Below, piece after piece: positions 15,516-24,012 of a stretch of DNA of 64,000 nucleotides. Source of the DNA: Akkermansiaceae bacterium (GTDB lineage Bacteria > Verrucomicrobiota > Verrucomicrobiia > Verrucomicrobiales > Akkermansiaceae); the NCBI GenBank assembly GCA_018402445.1, contig JAGYIT010000011.1, positions 1-64,000 on the forward strand. Reading direction: 5' to 3'. Position numbers and translations under genes: made by a program. The notes under the pieces are model-generated. The model made no database searches. It was not told the DNA's origin and saw only the letters and a program-made list of their open reading frames with translations. The number at the start of each line of letters is the position of its first letter. The stretch's first letter is position 1.

Positions 15516-17777
15516 TCACAACCTTTTCACCGTAATCGTCACCCGCTGCTCCTTCCCATCACGGGTGTCGGTGGCAGTCAGGGTGTGGGTGCCGGGGGTA
15601 AGTTTTGCAGTGCCGCCTTCGATGGCGAGGGTTTTGCAAGACCAGACGGTGTGTTCGGGGAAATTGGTGAGGAGTTTCAGCACCGCGCCGGAGCCGGGGA
15701 TTTCCGGATCGAGGAGGAGGGTGCTTTGGTCGCGGGGGCGGAGGATTTCCAAAGGGATCGCGTTGGCCCCGGTGGGTTCGAGGGCGAGTTCGTGGCGGCG
15801 TTGGTTCTGGTTGGACTTGAACCAATCCGCGTAGAGGGGCGGGAGCTTGGCGCGGCCGGACTCGTCGTAATCGGAAGGGGCGGCGCCTGGGATGCCGGTG
15901 CCGGGCGGGAGCCATTCGGTGACAGAGAATTTGGGATACGCGCCGGGTGCGAGGCGCTTGCCGGTGCGGGTGTCGGTTTCCACGATCTCCCCGCCTTCAG
16001 GCCGGGCGAACCAGGTGGGCGGCGTGTCGCGGTGGGCGCGGACGAGGCTGCGGTGGAAGATGGGGCCCGCGCCGGAGACGCCAGAGATATTTTTCATGGG
16101 CCGATTCTCGAAGTTTCCCGCCCAGATGCCGATGGTGAACTCGGGGGTGAAGCCGACGCACCAGTTGTCGCGGAAGTCGGAAGAGGTGCCGGTTTTCACG
16201 GCGCAGGGAAAAGGGAGATCGAGCGGGCCGCCGGTGGAGAAGCCTGGGGCGCGGGCGGCCTGATCGGCCAAGATGTCGGCGATGAGCCAGCAGTGAGTGG
16301 TGTCGATGAGTTTTTTCCCGGCGGGGATTTCCTGATCCATGAAGAGGCGGGTGGGAAGGGATACGCCGCGGCGGGCGATGGCGGCATAGGCGTTGGTGAG
16401 TTCCAGCAGACGGACGGGGGCGTTGCCGAGGGTGAGGCCGAGGCCGTATTCGGTGGCGCTTGCACCGAGGGTGGAGATGCCGAGGCTTTGGAGAAAATCA
16501 CGGAGTTTTCCGGGACCGCCGAGGGCGTCGAGTTCGCGGAGGGCGGGGACGTTGAGCGAACAGGCGAGAGCGTGGCGGATGGTGACGGGGCCGCGGTATC
16601 GGCGGTCGTAGTTTTGCGGTAGCTGCAAGCCCTGCGCGGTGCGGAGCGGCGTGGGGATGTCCGCGATGATGGTGCAGGGCAGGTGGCCGAGGTGGCGGAA
16701 AGAGAGCAGGTAGGTGAAAGGCTTGAGCGCGGAGCCGGGCGAGCGCGGGGTCATCGCGCCGTGGAGCTGGCCGCCACGCGGATCATCCCAATCTGCGGAG
16801 GAGACCATGGCGAGAATGTCGCCGGTGGCGTTATCGATGACGACGACGGCGGCGTGGCGCAGGTTCGATTCCTTGAGCTTCGCGGTCTCCTCGCGGACGA
16901 TGCGCTGGATGTCGGTCTGGAGGGAAAGGTCGAGGGTTGAGCGCGCGCCGCTTCCGGGGGAGCGGTTGAGCCACGGGGCGGCTTTCGTTTCACGCAGCGG
17001 GCGGAGGCGGAGCGGTTCCTCGCGGGCGAGCGCGATCTCGGTTTCGGAGTATTTCCCCGTCCGCTCCAGCCTCTCCAGCACGGCGCGGCGGCGGGTCTTC
17101 GCGCGTTCCGGGTGGCGGATGGGGTTGAGCCACGAGGGTGCCTGCGGCAAGCCCGCGAGAAGAGCCGCCTCGCCGAGCGAGAGATCGGCGAGCGGTTTCT
17201 GGAAATAGAAGCGCGCCGCCTCCGTGGGGCTGATGCGGAGATTGCCGTAATCGAGCCGCGCAAAATAAGCCTCCAGAATGCGGTCTTTCTCCCAGGTCAT
17301 TTCCAGGCGACGGGCAGTCATCGCTTCTCGGAATTTCGAGGCAAGGTTGCGCGGGGCGGGCGGGGCGGAGATTTTTGCAAGCTGCTGGGTGATGGTCGAG
17401 GCACCCGAGACTACGCGGCGGTTCCGGAGGAAATCGGTGGCGGAGCGCGCAGTGGCGAGGGTGTCGATACCGTGGTGGGAAAAGAAGCGCTTGTCCTCGG
17501 CGGCAAGCGTGCAATCGACGAGGCGGGCGGGGATTTCCGAAAGCGACACCGGTGCGGAGCGGGTGAAATCCCCGGAGGTAAGATGGCGGAAGGGCGCACC
17601 GTGGCGGTCGAGCAGGACGGGCGAGGCGACCGGAGCGGAGGCTAGTCCGGGAGGAAGCGGAAAGGCGAAGGGCAGGACCAACCCCACAAACGCAGCTGCA
17701 AGCAAGGCGGCGGCAAGCGCGGTGACCGCGTGTTTCCAACGGCGCCGGGGTTTGGGTTGCTTGGTATCCACACCCAA
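15516..17777 (-). CDS. pbpC: penicillin-binding protein 1C
   Basis: A 753-residue bifunctional peptidoglycan synthase. After a cytoplasmic basic stretch and one membrane anchor (residues ~18-40) comes the GT51 glycosyltransferase domain with AAEDKRFFSHHGIDTLA, GASTITQQLAK and the EALLAGLPQAPSWLNP block. The transpeptidase domain follows with SPGSALKPF (active-site Ser), SLNVPAL and KTGTSSDFRDNW. The last ~110 residues form the PBP1C-type C-terminal beta domain, ending TITVKRL. All catalytic motifs are present. It stands alone between the DeoR regulator (convergent) and a divergent cytochrome-b562-like gene. Confidence 0.93.
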   Translation of the reverse strand: MGVDTKQPKPRRRWKHAVTALAAALLAAAFVGLVLPFAFPLPPGLASAPVASPVLLDRHGAPFRHLTSGDFTRSAPVSLSEIPARLVDCTLAAEDKRFFSHHGIDTLATARSATDFLRNRRVVSGASTITQQLAKISAPPAPRNLASKFREAMTARRLEMTWEKDRILEAYFARLDYGNLRISPTEAARFYFQKPLADLSLGEAALLAGLPQAPSWLNPIRHPERAKTRRRAVLERLERTGKYSETEIALAREEPLRLRPLRETKAAPWLNRSPGSGARSTLDLSLQTDIQRIVREETAKLKESNLRHAAVVVIDNATGDILAMVSSADWDDPRGGQLHGAMTPRSPGSALKPFTYLLSFRHLGHLPCTIIADIPTPLRTAQGLQLPQNYDRRYRGPVTIRHALACSLNVPALRELDALGGPGKLRDFLQSLGISTLGASATEYGLGLTLGNAPVRLLELTNAYAAIARRGVSLPTRLFMDQEIPAGKKLIDTTHCWLIADILADQAARAPGFSTGGPLDLPFPCAVKTGTSSDFRDNWCVGFTPEFTIGIWAGNFENRPMKNISGVSGAGPIFHRSLVRAHRDTPPTWFARPEGGEIVETDTRTGKRLAPGAYPKFSVTEWLPPGTGIPGAAPSDYDESGRAKLPPLYADWFKSNQNQRRHELALEPTGANAIPLEILRPRDQSTLLLDPEIPGSGAVLKLLTNFPEHTVWSCKTLAIEGGTAKLTPGTHTLTATDTRDGKEQRVTITVKRL

Positions 17778-17896
17778 CTTTTAGCGCAAACGGGATAATG
17801 GAAACCACGAATTTAACAAATCCCAAGTATGGATGGGTGGGTTTGGGAATATACCGGATTTTTCCCTTGGAAGAACCGGCGGAATGGCATCGTAAT

Positions 17897-18310
17897 ATGC
17901 GCACAATGAAATTGATACTCTGCGCCTTCGCCACCACCCTGATGTTCGTCCAACCCATGATGGCCGATGAATCCCCTCTCGCCAAAGAGATGGACGTGAT
18001 GAACGACGCCTACAAGGCGATGCGCCGCGAGACCGATCCGGCGAAAGGCGCGGAGCTGGCACGCACGGCGCAGGACGCGATGGTCAGGGGCATCATCGAG
18101 CTGCCCGAAATGGTAAAGGCCATGCCGGACGGCCCAGACAAGGCCAAGGCATCCGCCTCCTACCGCAAGATGATGGGCGGCCTCATCGCCACCCTCGCCA
18201 ACATGGAACTCGCTTTCCTCAACAACGACATGGCCAAGGTCAAGGAGATCGTGCAGTCCATGCGCGACATCAAGAAGGAAGGTCACGACAAATTCATGGA
18301 GGACGAGTGA
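17897..18310 (+). CDS. cytochrome b562-like periplasmic protein
   Basis: A 137-residue protein with a signal peptide (KLILCAFATTLMFVQPMMADE) and a predicted four-helix bundle of ~110 residues. The mature N-terminus has MDVMND, and the last helix MRDIKKEGHDKFMEDE, where a helix-1 Met and a C-terminal-helix His could be the axial haem ligands of cytochrome b562. Mature length also fits. No CxxCH motif exists, so any haem would be non-covalent. Start could be ATG 17897 or 17906. A strong terminator follows at once. Similarity is from layout rather than high identity, so another helical-bundle role is possible. Confidence 0.6.
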   Translation: MRTMKLILCAFATTLMFVQPMMADESPLAKEMDVMNDAYKAMRRETDPAKGAELARTAQDAMVRGIIELPEMVKAMPDGPDKAKASASYRKMMGGLIATLANMELAFLNNDMAKVKEIVQSMRDIKKEGHDKFMEDE

Positions 18311-18339
18311 TCCCCTGCTCGACGCCGTTTCTAAGCACA

Positions 18340-18377
18340 AGAAAGCCCGCCGGAGATCCTCCGTCGGGCTTTTTCTT
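18340..18377. terminator. bidirectional intrinsic terminator
   Basis: AAAGCCCGCCGGAG and CTCCGTCGGGCTTT pair with one mismatch around an ATC loop, followed by TTTTTCTTG. A-rich and T-rich sides serve both the b562-like gene (plus) and the convergent L,D-transpeptidase gene (minus). Confidence 0.9.
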
Positions 18378-18388
18378 GATGCAACAGC

Positions 18389-19039
18389 TCAATCGACAAC
18401 AACCTTGGAGCCCACCGCCAGCTTCGAATAGACGACGGGCATCGTTTGCCTTGGCCCGCGGATGCAGGCGTGGGAGGCGGCATAACGCGACCTCGGGATG
18501 GGGCCGATGTGGTGGCCGATGCCGTCCCATGTGAGGCGCATCCAGTAATTCATGGGAGCGCCGACAAACTTGCCGCCTTCCGGAACTTCCTCCACGAAGG
18601 CGTTTGCGTCACCGTTCACGAGATTGCCCTCAGCGTCATACATGCGGCCGTATTTGTTGGAGCTTTTGTCCACGATCTTTTCTAGGATCTTGTATGTGCC
18701 CTCGGGTGTAGGGTGGCTGCGCTTGCCGGAGCTGATCGGGTAGTCGATCACAACCTCATCACCGTTCATCAGGAAACCGCGCTGGATGGAGCGGTCGATG
18801 CGGAGCCATGAGTTCGATGGGTTTGTCCGCGTGATGAGCTGGGTGTTCGTCCAGGTGCTGTGGGTTTTCGGATAGTTTTTCTCCGCCTTGAAATGGTCGT
18901 AACTGCCGGGTTCGTAAGGATTTTTATACTCCGGATCCGTCTTCGAGAGAGAGGAATCAGGGGCTTTGGTGTTTGCGCAGCTCGCGAGGAAAGCTACGGC
19001 GAGGCCGAGGGTCAGCAGGATGATTCTATTCAGGGACAT
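18389..19039 (-). CDS. L,D-transpeptidase (YkuD) lipoprotein
   Basis: A 216-residue protein with a lipoprotein signal (MSLNRIILLTLGLAVAFLASC, lipobox LASC). The YkuD domain runs from about residue 70: SWLRIDRSIQRGFLMNGDEV, then PTPEGTYKIL and the catalytic block with HHIGPIPRSRYAASHACIRG, which supplies the conserved His, Ser-His and catalytic Cys-x-Arg. It would form 3-3 peptidoglycan cross-links or anchor proteins at the cell envelope. ATG 19039 is used because it starts the signal peptide. Shares a terminator with the convergent upstream gene. Confidence 0.9.
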   Translation of the reverse strand: MSLNRIILLTLGLAVAFLASCANTKAPDSSLSKTDPEYKNPYEPGSYDHFKAEKNYPKTHSTWTNTQLITRTNPSNSWLRIDRSIQRGFLMNGDEVVIDYPISSGKRSHPTPEGTYKILEKIVDKSSNKYGRMYDAEGNLVNGDANAFVEEVPEGGKFVGAPMNYWMRLTWDGIGHHIGPIPRSRYAASHACIRGPRQTMPVVYSKLAVGSKVVVD

Positions 19040-19147
19040 GGTAGGTGGAGCGATCAACAGCGGCACCGATTATAACATACTGCGCACCATTGCAACCTTT
19101 CTAATCCGCGCCAGCTTGGACTAGATTTTTGCCCCACCCTACGAAAA

Positions 19148-20695
19148 ATGGTTTCCCAAGAACTCAAGACCAAGCTCCGCGACGTGCCCCACAAGCCCGG
19201 CGTGTATCTGATGAAAGACCGCCTCGGCTCGATCATCTACGTGGGCAAAGCGCTGGATCTGAAACGGCGGCTTTCCTCCTATTTCACCCCCTCGCGGAAA
19301 ACCCGGGCGAACCTGAAAAACCGCGCGCTGATGGATTCGATCCATGATTTCGAGATCTACGAGGTGCGCAACGAACAGGAATCACTGCTGCTGGAGGGCA
19401 AGCTGATCAAGGACTACCGCCCGCGCTACAACGTGGCATTCCGCGACGACAAGCGCTTCCTGCATGTCCGCTTGCGCATGGCGGATCCGTTCCCGAGGTT
19501 CGGTGCGGTGCGGACGAAAAAGGAGGACGGCGCGAGATACTTCGGCCCCTTTCCGCACTCCTCCGCGCTGCACGACACGCTGAACTGGCTGAACCGCCGC
19601 CTCGGCCTGCGCGTGTGCCGCCCGGTATCGCCCGGCGAGGCCGATTACCGCCACTGCAACGCCGACATCATCCGCAACTGCTCAGCACCCTGCATCGGGC
19701 GCGTTTCCCGCGAAGACTATCTCGCGAAAGTGGAGGAGGCCTGCGTGATCCTCGAAGGAAAAGGCAAGAAGGCGATCTTCGAGGAGCTGGATGAAGAAAT
19801 GCGGGCGGCGGCGGAGGCTCTCGATTTCGAGAAAGCGGCGATCATGAGGGATATCCTGGAAAACCTCCGCAAGACCCTCTCCCCCACCCGCCAGTTTTCC
19901 CGTGGACGCGGCGTGCCGACCACGGTGAAGCCCACCGAGGATCTCGCGGATCTCGGCGAGGCGCTGGGACTCTGCGGCCCGCCGAGGGTGATGGAATGCT
20001 TCGATATCTCCAACGTTTCTTCAAACCACATCGTCGCCTCAATGGTGCGCTTCACCGATGGAGTGCCAGACAACCGCAATTACCGGAAATACCGCATCCG
20101 CACGGTGGAGGGGCAGGACGATTTCGCATCGATGGCCGAGGTCGTTTTCCGCCGCTACTCGCGCATCCTACGGGAAAACATGGGAGAGGAAACGGAGCAC
20201 TCGCAGGAGTCGTTGATCGAGGCGCAGCGCCGGCTCGCGAAGGAGGGCAAGGCGAAGATCATCCTGCCGGATCTGGTCATCGTCGATGGCGGCAAGGGCC
20301 AGCTTTCCAGCGCGTTCAGGCAACTCCGCCAGCTCGGGTTGCAGGAGCTGCCGATCATCGGCCTCGCCAAGCAGCGCGAGGAGGTGTTTTTCCCCGGCGA
20401 GTCCGCCCCCCTGCTCATCCCCCACGACCGCGGTGCGCTCAAGCTCCTCCAACGCATCCGCGACGAGGCGCACCGCTTCGCCAACGGCTACAACGAGCTG
20501 CTCTACCGCCGCCGCATGAAAGAAAGTGCGCTCGACGGTTGCCCGGGCATGTCGCCGCGCAAGAAAGCCCTGCTCCTTAAAACCTTCGGCTCCATCGAGC
20601 GGATCCGGAAAGCGGAGACATCCGAGATCGCGGCGATCCCTGGTTTCTCGGAAAAGTTCGCTGCTTTCCTTTTGGATTTTCTGAGATCAAACTGA
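19148..20695 (+). CDS. uvrC: excinuclease ABC subunit C
   Basis: A 515-residue nucleotide-excision-repair nuclease. The GIY-YIG domain starts at residue ~15 (PGVYLMKDRLGSIIYVGKA), the UvrB-binding UVR motif lies at ~200-240 (EELDEEMRAAAEALDFEKAA), and the C-terminal RNase H-like nuclease has MECFDISNVSSNHIVASMV and PDLVIVDGGKGQL. A helix-hairpin-helix pair ends the protein (residues ~460-515). It is about 90 residues shorter than the E. coli protein, mainly in the middle Cys-rich linker, as in several other phyla. Likely monocistronic. Confidence 0.95.
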   Translation: MVSQELKTKLRDVPHKPGVYLMKDRLGSIIYVGKALDLKRRLSSYFTPSRKTRANLKNRALMDSIHDFEIYEVRNEQESLLLEGKLIKDYRPRYNVAFRDDKRFLHVRLRMADPFPRFGAVRTKKEDGARYFGPFPHSSALHDTLNWLNRRLGLRVCRPVSPGEADYRHCNADIIRNCSAPCIGRVSREDYLAKVEEACVILEGKGKKAIFEELDEEMRAAAEALDFEKAAIMRDILENLRKTLSPTRQFSRGRGVPTTVKPTEDLADLGEALGLCGPPRVMECFDISNVSSNHIVASMVRFTDGVPDNRNYRKYRIRTVEGQDDFASMAEVVFRRYSRILRENMGEETEHSQESLIEAQRRLAKEGKAKIILPDLVIVDGGKGQLSSAFRQLRQLGLQELPIIGLAKQREEVFFPGESAPLLIPHDRGALKLLQRIRDEAHRFANGYNELLYRRRMKESALDGCPGMSPRKKALLLKTFGSIERIRKAETSEIAAIPGFSEKFAAFLLDFLRSN

Positions 20696-20944
20696 ACGCA
20701 TGCTAGGGAAAACTACACACCAAAATTCCTTTCCGGTGCGGCGGCATCAGTTCTTGGCGCCTGCCTGCTGGCCGGGGCGACGACCCTCGGATCTTCATGC
20801 GATGATCAAGGCATGGCAATCTGCGGATTTTTATGATCCGCAGCTCCATGCGCTTCGCGGGAGCTTCGTAACAACCTTATTTGGCGCATATGCACCGCCC
20901 GCTTTCCGGTTGATATTTCCACCCCGAACCCGGAGCCTCACCCC
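20696..20944. other. spacer with an 8-bp-stem hairpin
   Basis: No gene seen. CTGCGGAT (20821-20828) and ATCCGCAG (20836-20843) form a perfect hairpin with a 7-nt loop. It has no trailing U-run and is 125 bp past uvrC. Confidence 0.5.
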
Positions 20945-21898
20945 ATGCGGATTACAGTCCTAGACGGCCACACCCTCAATCCCGGCGACAACCCATGGAC
21001 GGAAATCGGGGCGCTCGGTGAACTCACTGTCCATGACCGGACACCCGCCGACCTGATCGTCGAACGCGCGAAGGACGCGGACATCATCCTCACCAACAAG
21101 GTGCCGCTCAGCGCGGAAGCCCTCGCACAGCTCCCTAACCTGAAATTTGTTTCCGTCCTCGCCACCGGCTACAATATCATCGACACCGCCGCCTGCGCCG
21201 CGCGCGGCATCCCCGTCTCCAACGTCCCGGTTTACAGCACCGACGCCGTCGCCGAATTTGTGTTCTCGTTGATTCTCGATTTCGCGAAGCGCCCGGCCTT
21301 CCACAGCGAACTCGCCATGTCGGGCGCTTGGGAAAGCTGCCCTGATTTCTGTTTCTGGGAAAATCCGCATTTCCGCGAACTCGCCGGGAAAACGATCGGC
21401 ATCATCGGCTTCGGGCGCATCGGACAGCGCGTCGGCGCACTCGCCTCCGCGTTCAAGATGAACATCCTCGCCCACTCGCGCTCCCGCTCCGCCGAAACCG
21501 CCTTCCCCTTCGCATGGGCATCCATCGATGAGATCCTGGAAAGCTCCGACTTCATCTCCCTTCATTGCCCGCTCACCCCGGAGACGCACGGCCTAATCTC
21601 CGCCGCCTCGCTCGCGAAAATGAAACCCACCGCCTTCCTCGTGAACACCGCCCGCGGCCCGCTCATAGACGAGAAAGCCCTCGCCGACGCCCTCAACTCC
21701 GGCCTCATCGCCGGAGCCGCCTGCGATGTCGTTTCCGCCGAACCCATCCTCCCCACCAACCCCCTTCTCCGCGCGAAAAACCTAACCCTCACCCCGCACA
21801 TCGCCTGGGCCGCCATCGAAGCCCGCCAGCGCCTCATGGCCATCACCGCCACAAACATCTCCGCCTTCCTCGCCGGGAAACCGATCCACACCGTTTGA
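20945..21898 (+). CDS. D-2-hydroxyacid dehydrogenase (glycerate/hydroxypyruvate type)
   Basis: A 317-residue NAD-dependent dehydrogenase. The Rossmann fold has the GIIGFGRIGQRVG motif at about residue 155, the catalytic Arg region is VNTARGPLIDEKAL at ~235, the Glu is in DVVSAEPIL, and the catalytic His is in LTPHIAWA near residue 285. The substrate-side block FVSVLATGYNIIDTAA fits glycerate/hydroxypyruvate reductases. A role in serine or one-carbon/glycolate metabolism is inferred; neighbours give no further hint. Confidence 0.9.
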   Translation: MRITVLDGHTLNPGDNPWTEIGALGELTVHDRTPADLIVERAKDADIILTNKVPLSAEALAQLPNLKFVSVLATGYNIIDTAACAARGIPVSNVPVYSTDAVAEFVFSLILDFAKRPAFHSELAMSGAWESCPDFCFWENPHFRELAGKTIGIIGFGRIGQRVGALASAFKMNILAHSRSRSAETAFPFAWASIDEILESSDFISLHCPLTPETHGLISAASLAKMKPTAFLVNTARGPLIDEKALADALNSGLIAGAACDVVSAEPILPTNPLLRAKNLTLTPHIAWAAIEARQRLMAITATNISAFLAGKPIHTV

Positions 21899-22038
21899 AC
21901 GCTCGCATCCATAAAATACATATTAAAAAAAATCACAAAATCCCAATTCAATCCCATATCGAAATTGATGTGATTTTCTTTTTGATAATTTCTTAACCCT
22001 ACGTTACTGACCCGCGATTCGTAATGGAAGATAGACGT

Positions 22039-22497
22039 ATGAAAAAACGCACAAGAAGCCTGAAATCCGCGATGTTGGCACTAGTCACACTCGCCATCGT
22101 CCCAAGCTGCGCCAGCACCAGCGACGCCGACTCGGCCGCTTTCTGCGAACTCCGCGAGGCCGGTTACCAGGTCAAATCCATCGAGCAGGGCAAGGCGTCC
22201 TGGTATTCGATCAAGACGAACTACGGCACCAAAACCGCCAGCGGCCAGCGCCTTCGCAACGACGCGCCCACCGCCGCCCACAAGACACTGCCCATGGGCA
22301 CCAAGGTGCGCGTGACCAACCTCGCCAACGAGAAATCCGAGATCGTCACGATCAACGACCGCGGACCTTTCATCAAGGGACGCGTCATTGACGTGACCAT
22401 CGGCACCGCCGAAAAGCTCGGCTTCGTGAAACGCGGGGTTGTCCCGGTCAAGGTTGAGGTGCTTTCCAAGATCGAAGACTCCCAGGAAAAGGAGTGA
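22039..22497 (+). CDS. rlpA: RlpA-like septal ring lipoprotein
   Basis: A 152-residue lipoprotein. The signal (MKKRTRSLKSAMLALVTLAI) ends at the lipobox VPSC. The double-psi beta-barrel domain has GKASWYSIKTNYGTKTASGQ, then AAHKTLPMGTKVRVTN and INDRGPFIKGRVIDV, with the conserved Asp of the RlpA family in NDRGP. RlpA binds or cuts denuded glycan strands at the septum. There is no C-terminal SPOR domain, so only the barrel is present. ATG 22039 is preferred over one 15 bp upstream. Confidence 0.92.
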   Translation: MKKRTRSLKSAMLALVTLAIVPSCASTSDADSAAFCELREAGYQVKSIEQGKASWYSIKTNYGTKTASGQRLRNDAPTAAHKTLPMGTKVRVTNLANEKSEIVTINDRGPFIKGRVIDVTIGTAEKLGFVKRGVVPVKVEVLSKIEDSQEKE

Positions 22498-22557
22498 GTG
22501 AACGGCGCGGTTTGCCCTTGGCATGACCGATGCACTTAAAGACTCTCGGTGCGAAAC

Positions 22558-23868
22558 ATGACTTCCCGCGCCGCCGCCACGAGCCTTGCGCTCAAGCTGA
22601 ATAAGACAGGCCACACGGCCTTCTTCGCGGGTGGCTGTGTGCGCGACAAACTCCTCGGACTTGAACCCAAAGACTACGACATCGCCACCTCCGCTGTCCC
22701 CTCAGAGGTTCTGGGGCTTTTCCCCGGCTCCAACGAGGTCGGAGCCCACTTCGGGGTAGTCATCGTGAAACACGAAGGCCACCACACTGAGATCGCCACC
22801 TTCCGCACCGACGGCTCCTACGGCGATGGACGCAGGCCGGATTCCGTCACTTTCTCAACCCCAGACGAGGACGCACACCGCCGCGATTTCACGATCAACG
22901 GGCTTTTCGAAGACCCGGAGACCGGCGGGATCATCGACCATGTGGGCGGTGTCCGCGATCTTGAGGCAAAGCTCATCCGTGCCATCGGCACTCCCGCCGA
23001 CCGCTTCCGGGAAGACGCCCTGCGGTTGCTCCGTGCCGTCCGTTTCTCCACCACCCTCGGCTTCCCCATCGAGCCGGAAACCTTGGCCGCCATCAGCGAT
23101 AACGCCCACCTCCTCGACAAGATTTCCCCCGAGCGCATCCGCGACGAGTTCTCTAAAATCATCACCTCGCCGAACCGCCGCCGCGGACTCGAGCTGCTGG
23201 TCGATACCGGCCTGATCTCCCATTTCCTGCCCGAAGTCCTGCCGCTGATCGGCTGCGACCAACCGCCCGAATGGCATCCCGAGGGCGACGTCTATATCCA
23301 CACCCGCATCATGCTGGAAATGCTTGCGCCCGACGCGCCGCTGGAGCTGTGCCTCGCCACCCTGCTCCACGACATCGCCAAGCCGCCCACCCGCACCATC
23401 GATCCGGACGGGCGCATCCGCTTCAACGGCCACGACGCCCTCGGCGCGGAAATGGCCGAGGAAATCCTCACCCGCCTCCGCTACCCGAACGCCGTGATCC
23501 GCGACGCCGCCCACATGGTTTCCCGCCACATGCAGTTCATGAACGTGCAGCAGATGCGGAAGGCGAAACTCAAGCGCTTCATGTCGGAGCCAACCTTTCC
23601 CCAAGAAATGGAGCTTCACCGCGTCGATTGCGCGTCCTCGAACGGCTTCACCGACAACTACGATTTCCTCAACGAAAAGGCCGAGGAATTCTCCTACGAA
23701 CCGCTCATCCCCCCCCCGCTCGTCACCGGCAAAGATCTCATCGCCCGCAGCCTCAAACCCGGCCCCCGCTTCAAGGACATCCTCGAGGAAATCCAAACCG
23801 AACAACTCGAAAACCGCCTCACCACTCGTGAGGCAGCGCTGGAGTATCTGGAAAAGCTCCTGCGTTGA
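22558..23868 (+). CDS. cca: CCA-adding / polyA polymerase family nucleotidyltransferase
   Basis: A 436-residue tRNA nucleotidyltransferase-type protein. Head-domain motifs are FAGGCVRDKLLGLEPKDYDI (G-G-x-VRD and the catalytic Asp pair), RRDFTINGLF and RFREDALRLLRAVRFS. A C-terminal HD domain is present (LLHDIAKPP and GHDALGAEMAEEIL). Bacterial class II enzymes with an HD domain add or repair the 3' CCA, but close relatives are polyA polymerases or add only part of the CCA. The tRNA gene here lacks an encoded CCA, which fits a need for the full activity. ATG 22558 used; an in-frame start at 22549 is equally possible. Confidence 0.88.
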   Translation: MTSRAAATSLALKLNKTGHTAFFAGGCVRDKLLGLEPKDYDIATSAVPSEVLGLFPGSNEVGAHFGVVIVKHEGHHTEIATFRTDGSYGDGRRPDSVTFSTPDEDAHRRDFTINGLFEDPETGGIIDHVGGVRDLEAKLIRAIGTPADRFREDALRLLRAVRFSTTLGFPIEPETLAAISDNAHLLDKISPERIRDEFSKIITSPNRRRGLELLVDTGLISHFLPEVLPLIGCDQPPEWHPEGDVYIHTRIMLEMLAPDAPLELCLATLLHDIAKPPTRTIDPDGRIRFNGHDALGAEMAEEILTRLRYPNAVIRDAAHMVSRHMQFMNVQQMRKAKLKRFMSEPTFPQEMELHRVDCASSNGFTDNYDFLNEKAEEFSYEPLIPPPLVTGKDLIARSLKPGPRFKDILEEIQTEQLENRLTTREAALEYLEKLLR

Positions 23869-23880
23869 GCATAATCGTGG

Positions 23881-23927
23881 CTGGGACTTGCAGTCCCAGT
23901 CCGTCGCGGGGACATTCTGTCCCCCGC
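23881..23927. repeat. two adjacent intergenic palindromes
   Basis: CTGGGACT-TGC-AGTCCCAG (23881-23899) is perfect; GCGGGGACA-TTC-TGTCCCCCGC (23906-23927) is perfect but for one extra C. Both have 3-nt centres like the palindromes at 10770 and 26032. Together they may end transcription of cca or form a dispersed repeat. Confidence 0.65.
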
Positions 23928-23959
23928 AACCATCCGCAAATCCTGCGAAATATTCCCCA

Positions 23960-23996
23960 TTCGATGTTCAATGTTGGACGTTCGATGTTCAATGTT
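23960..23996. repeat. 21-bp-period direct repeat
   Basis: TTCGATGTTCAATGTT occurs at 23960-23975 and 23981-23996, with GGACG between. Short frames across it give repetitive peptides (MLDVRCSMF-like) that should not be taken as protein starts. Confidence 0.75.
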
Positions 23997-24012
23997 CCAT
24001 CCTCTCCCCCCG

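Noticed and set aside
15492..16622. 376-codon plus-strand open frame
   Set aside because: Antisense to pbpC; Gly/Glu-rich shadow.
23971..24012. N-terminal extension of the siroheme-decarboxylase-like protein
   Set aside because: The extra residues are encoded by the 21-bp-period repeat; the protein family starts after 24013.
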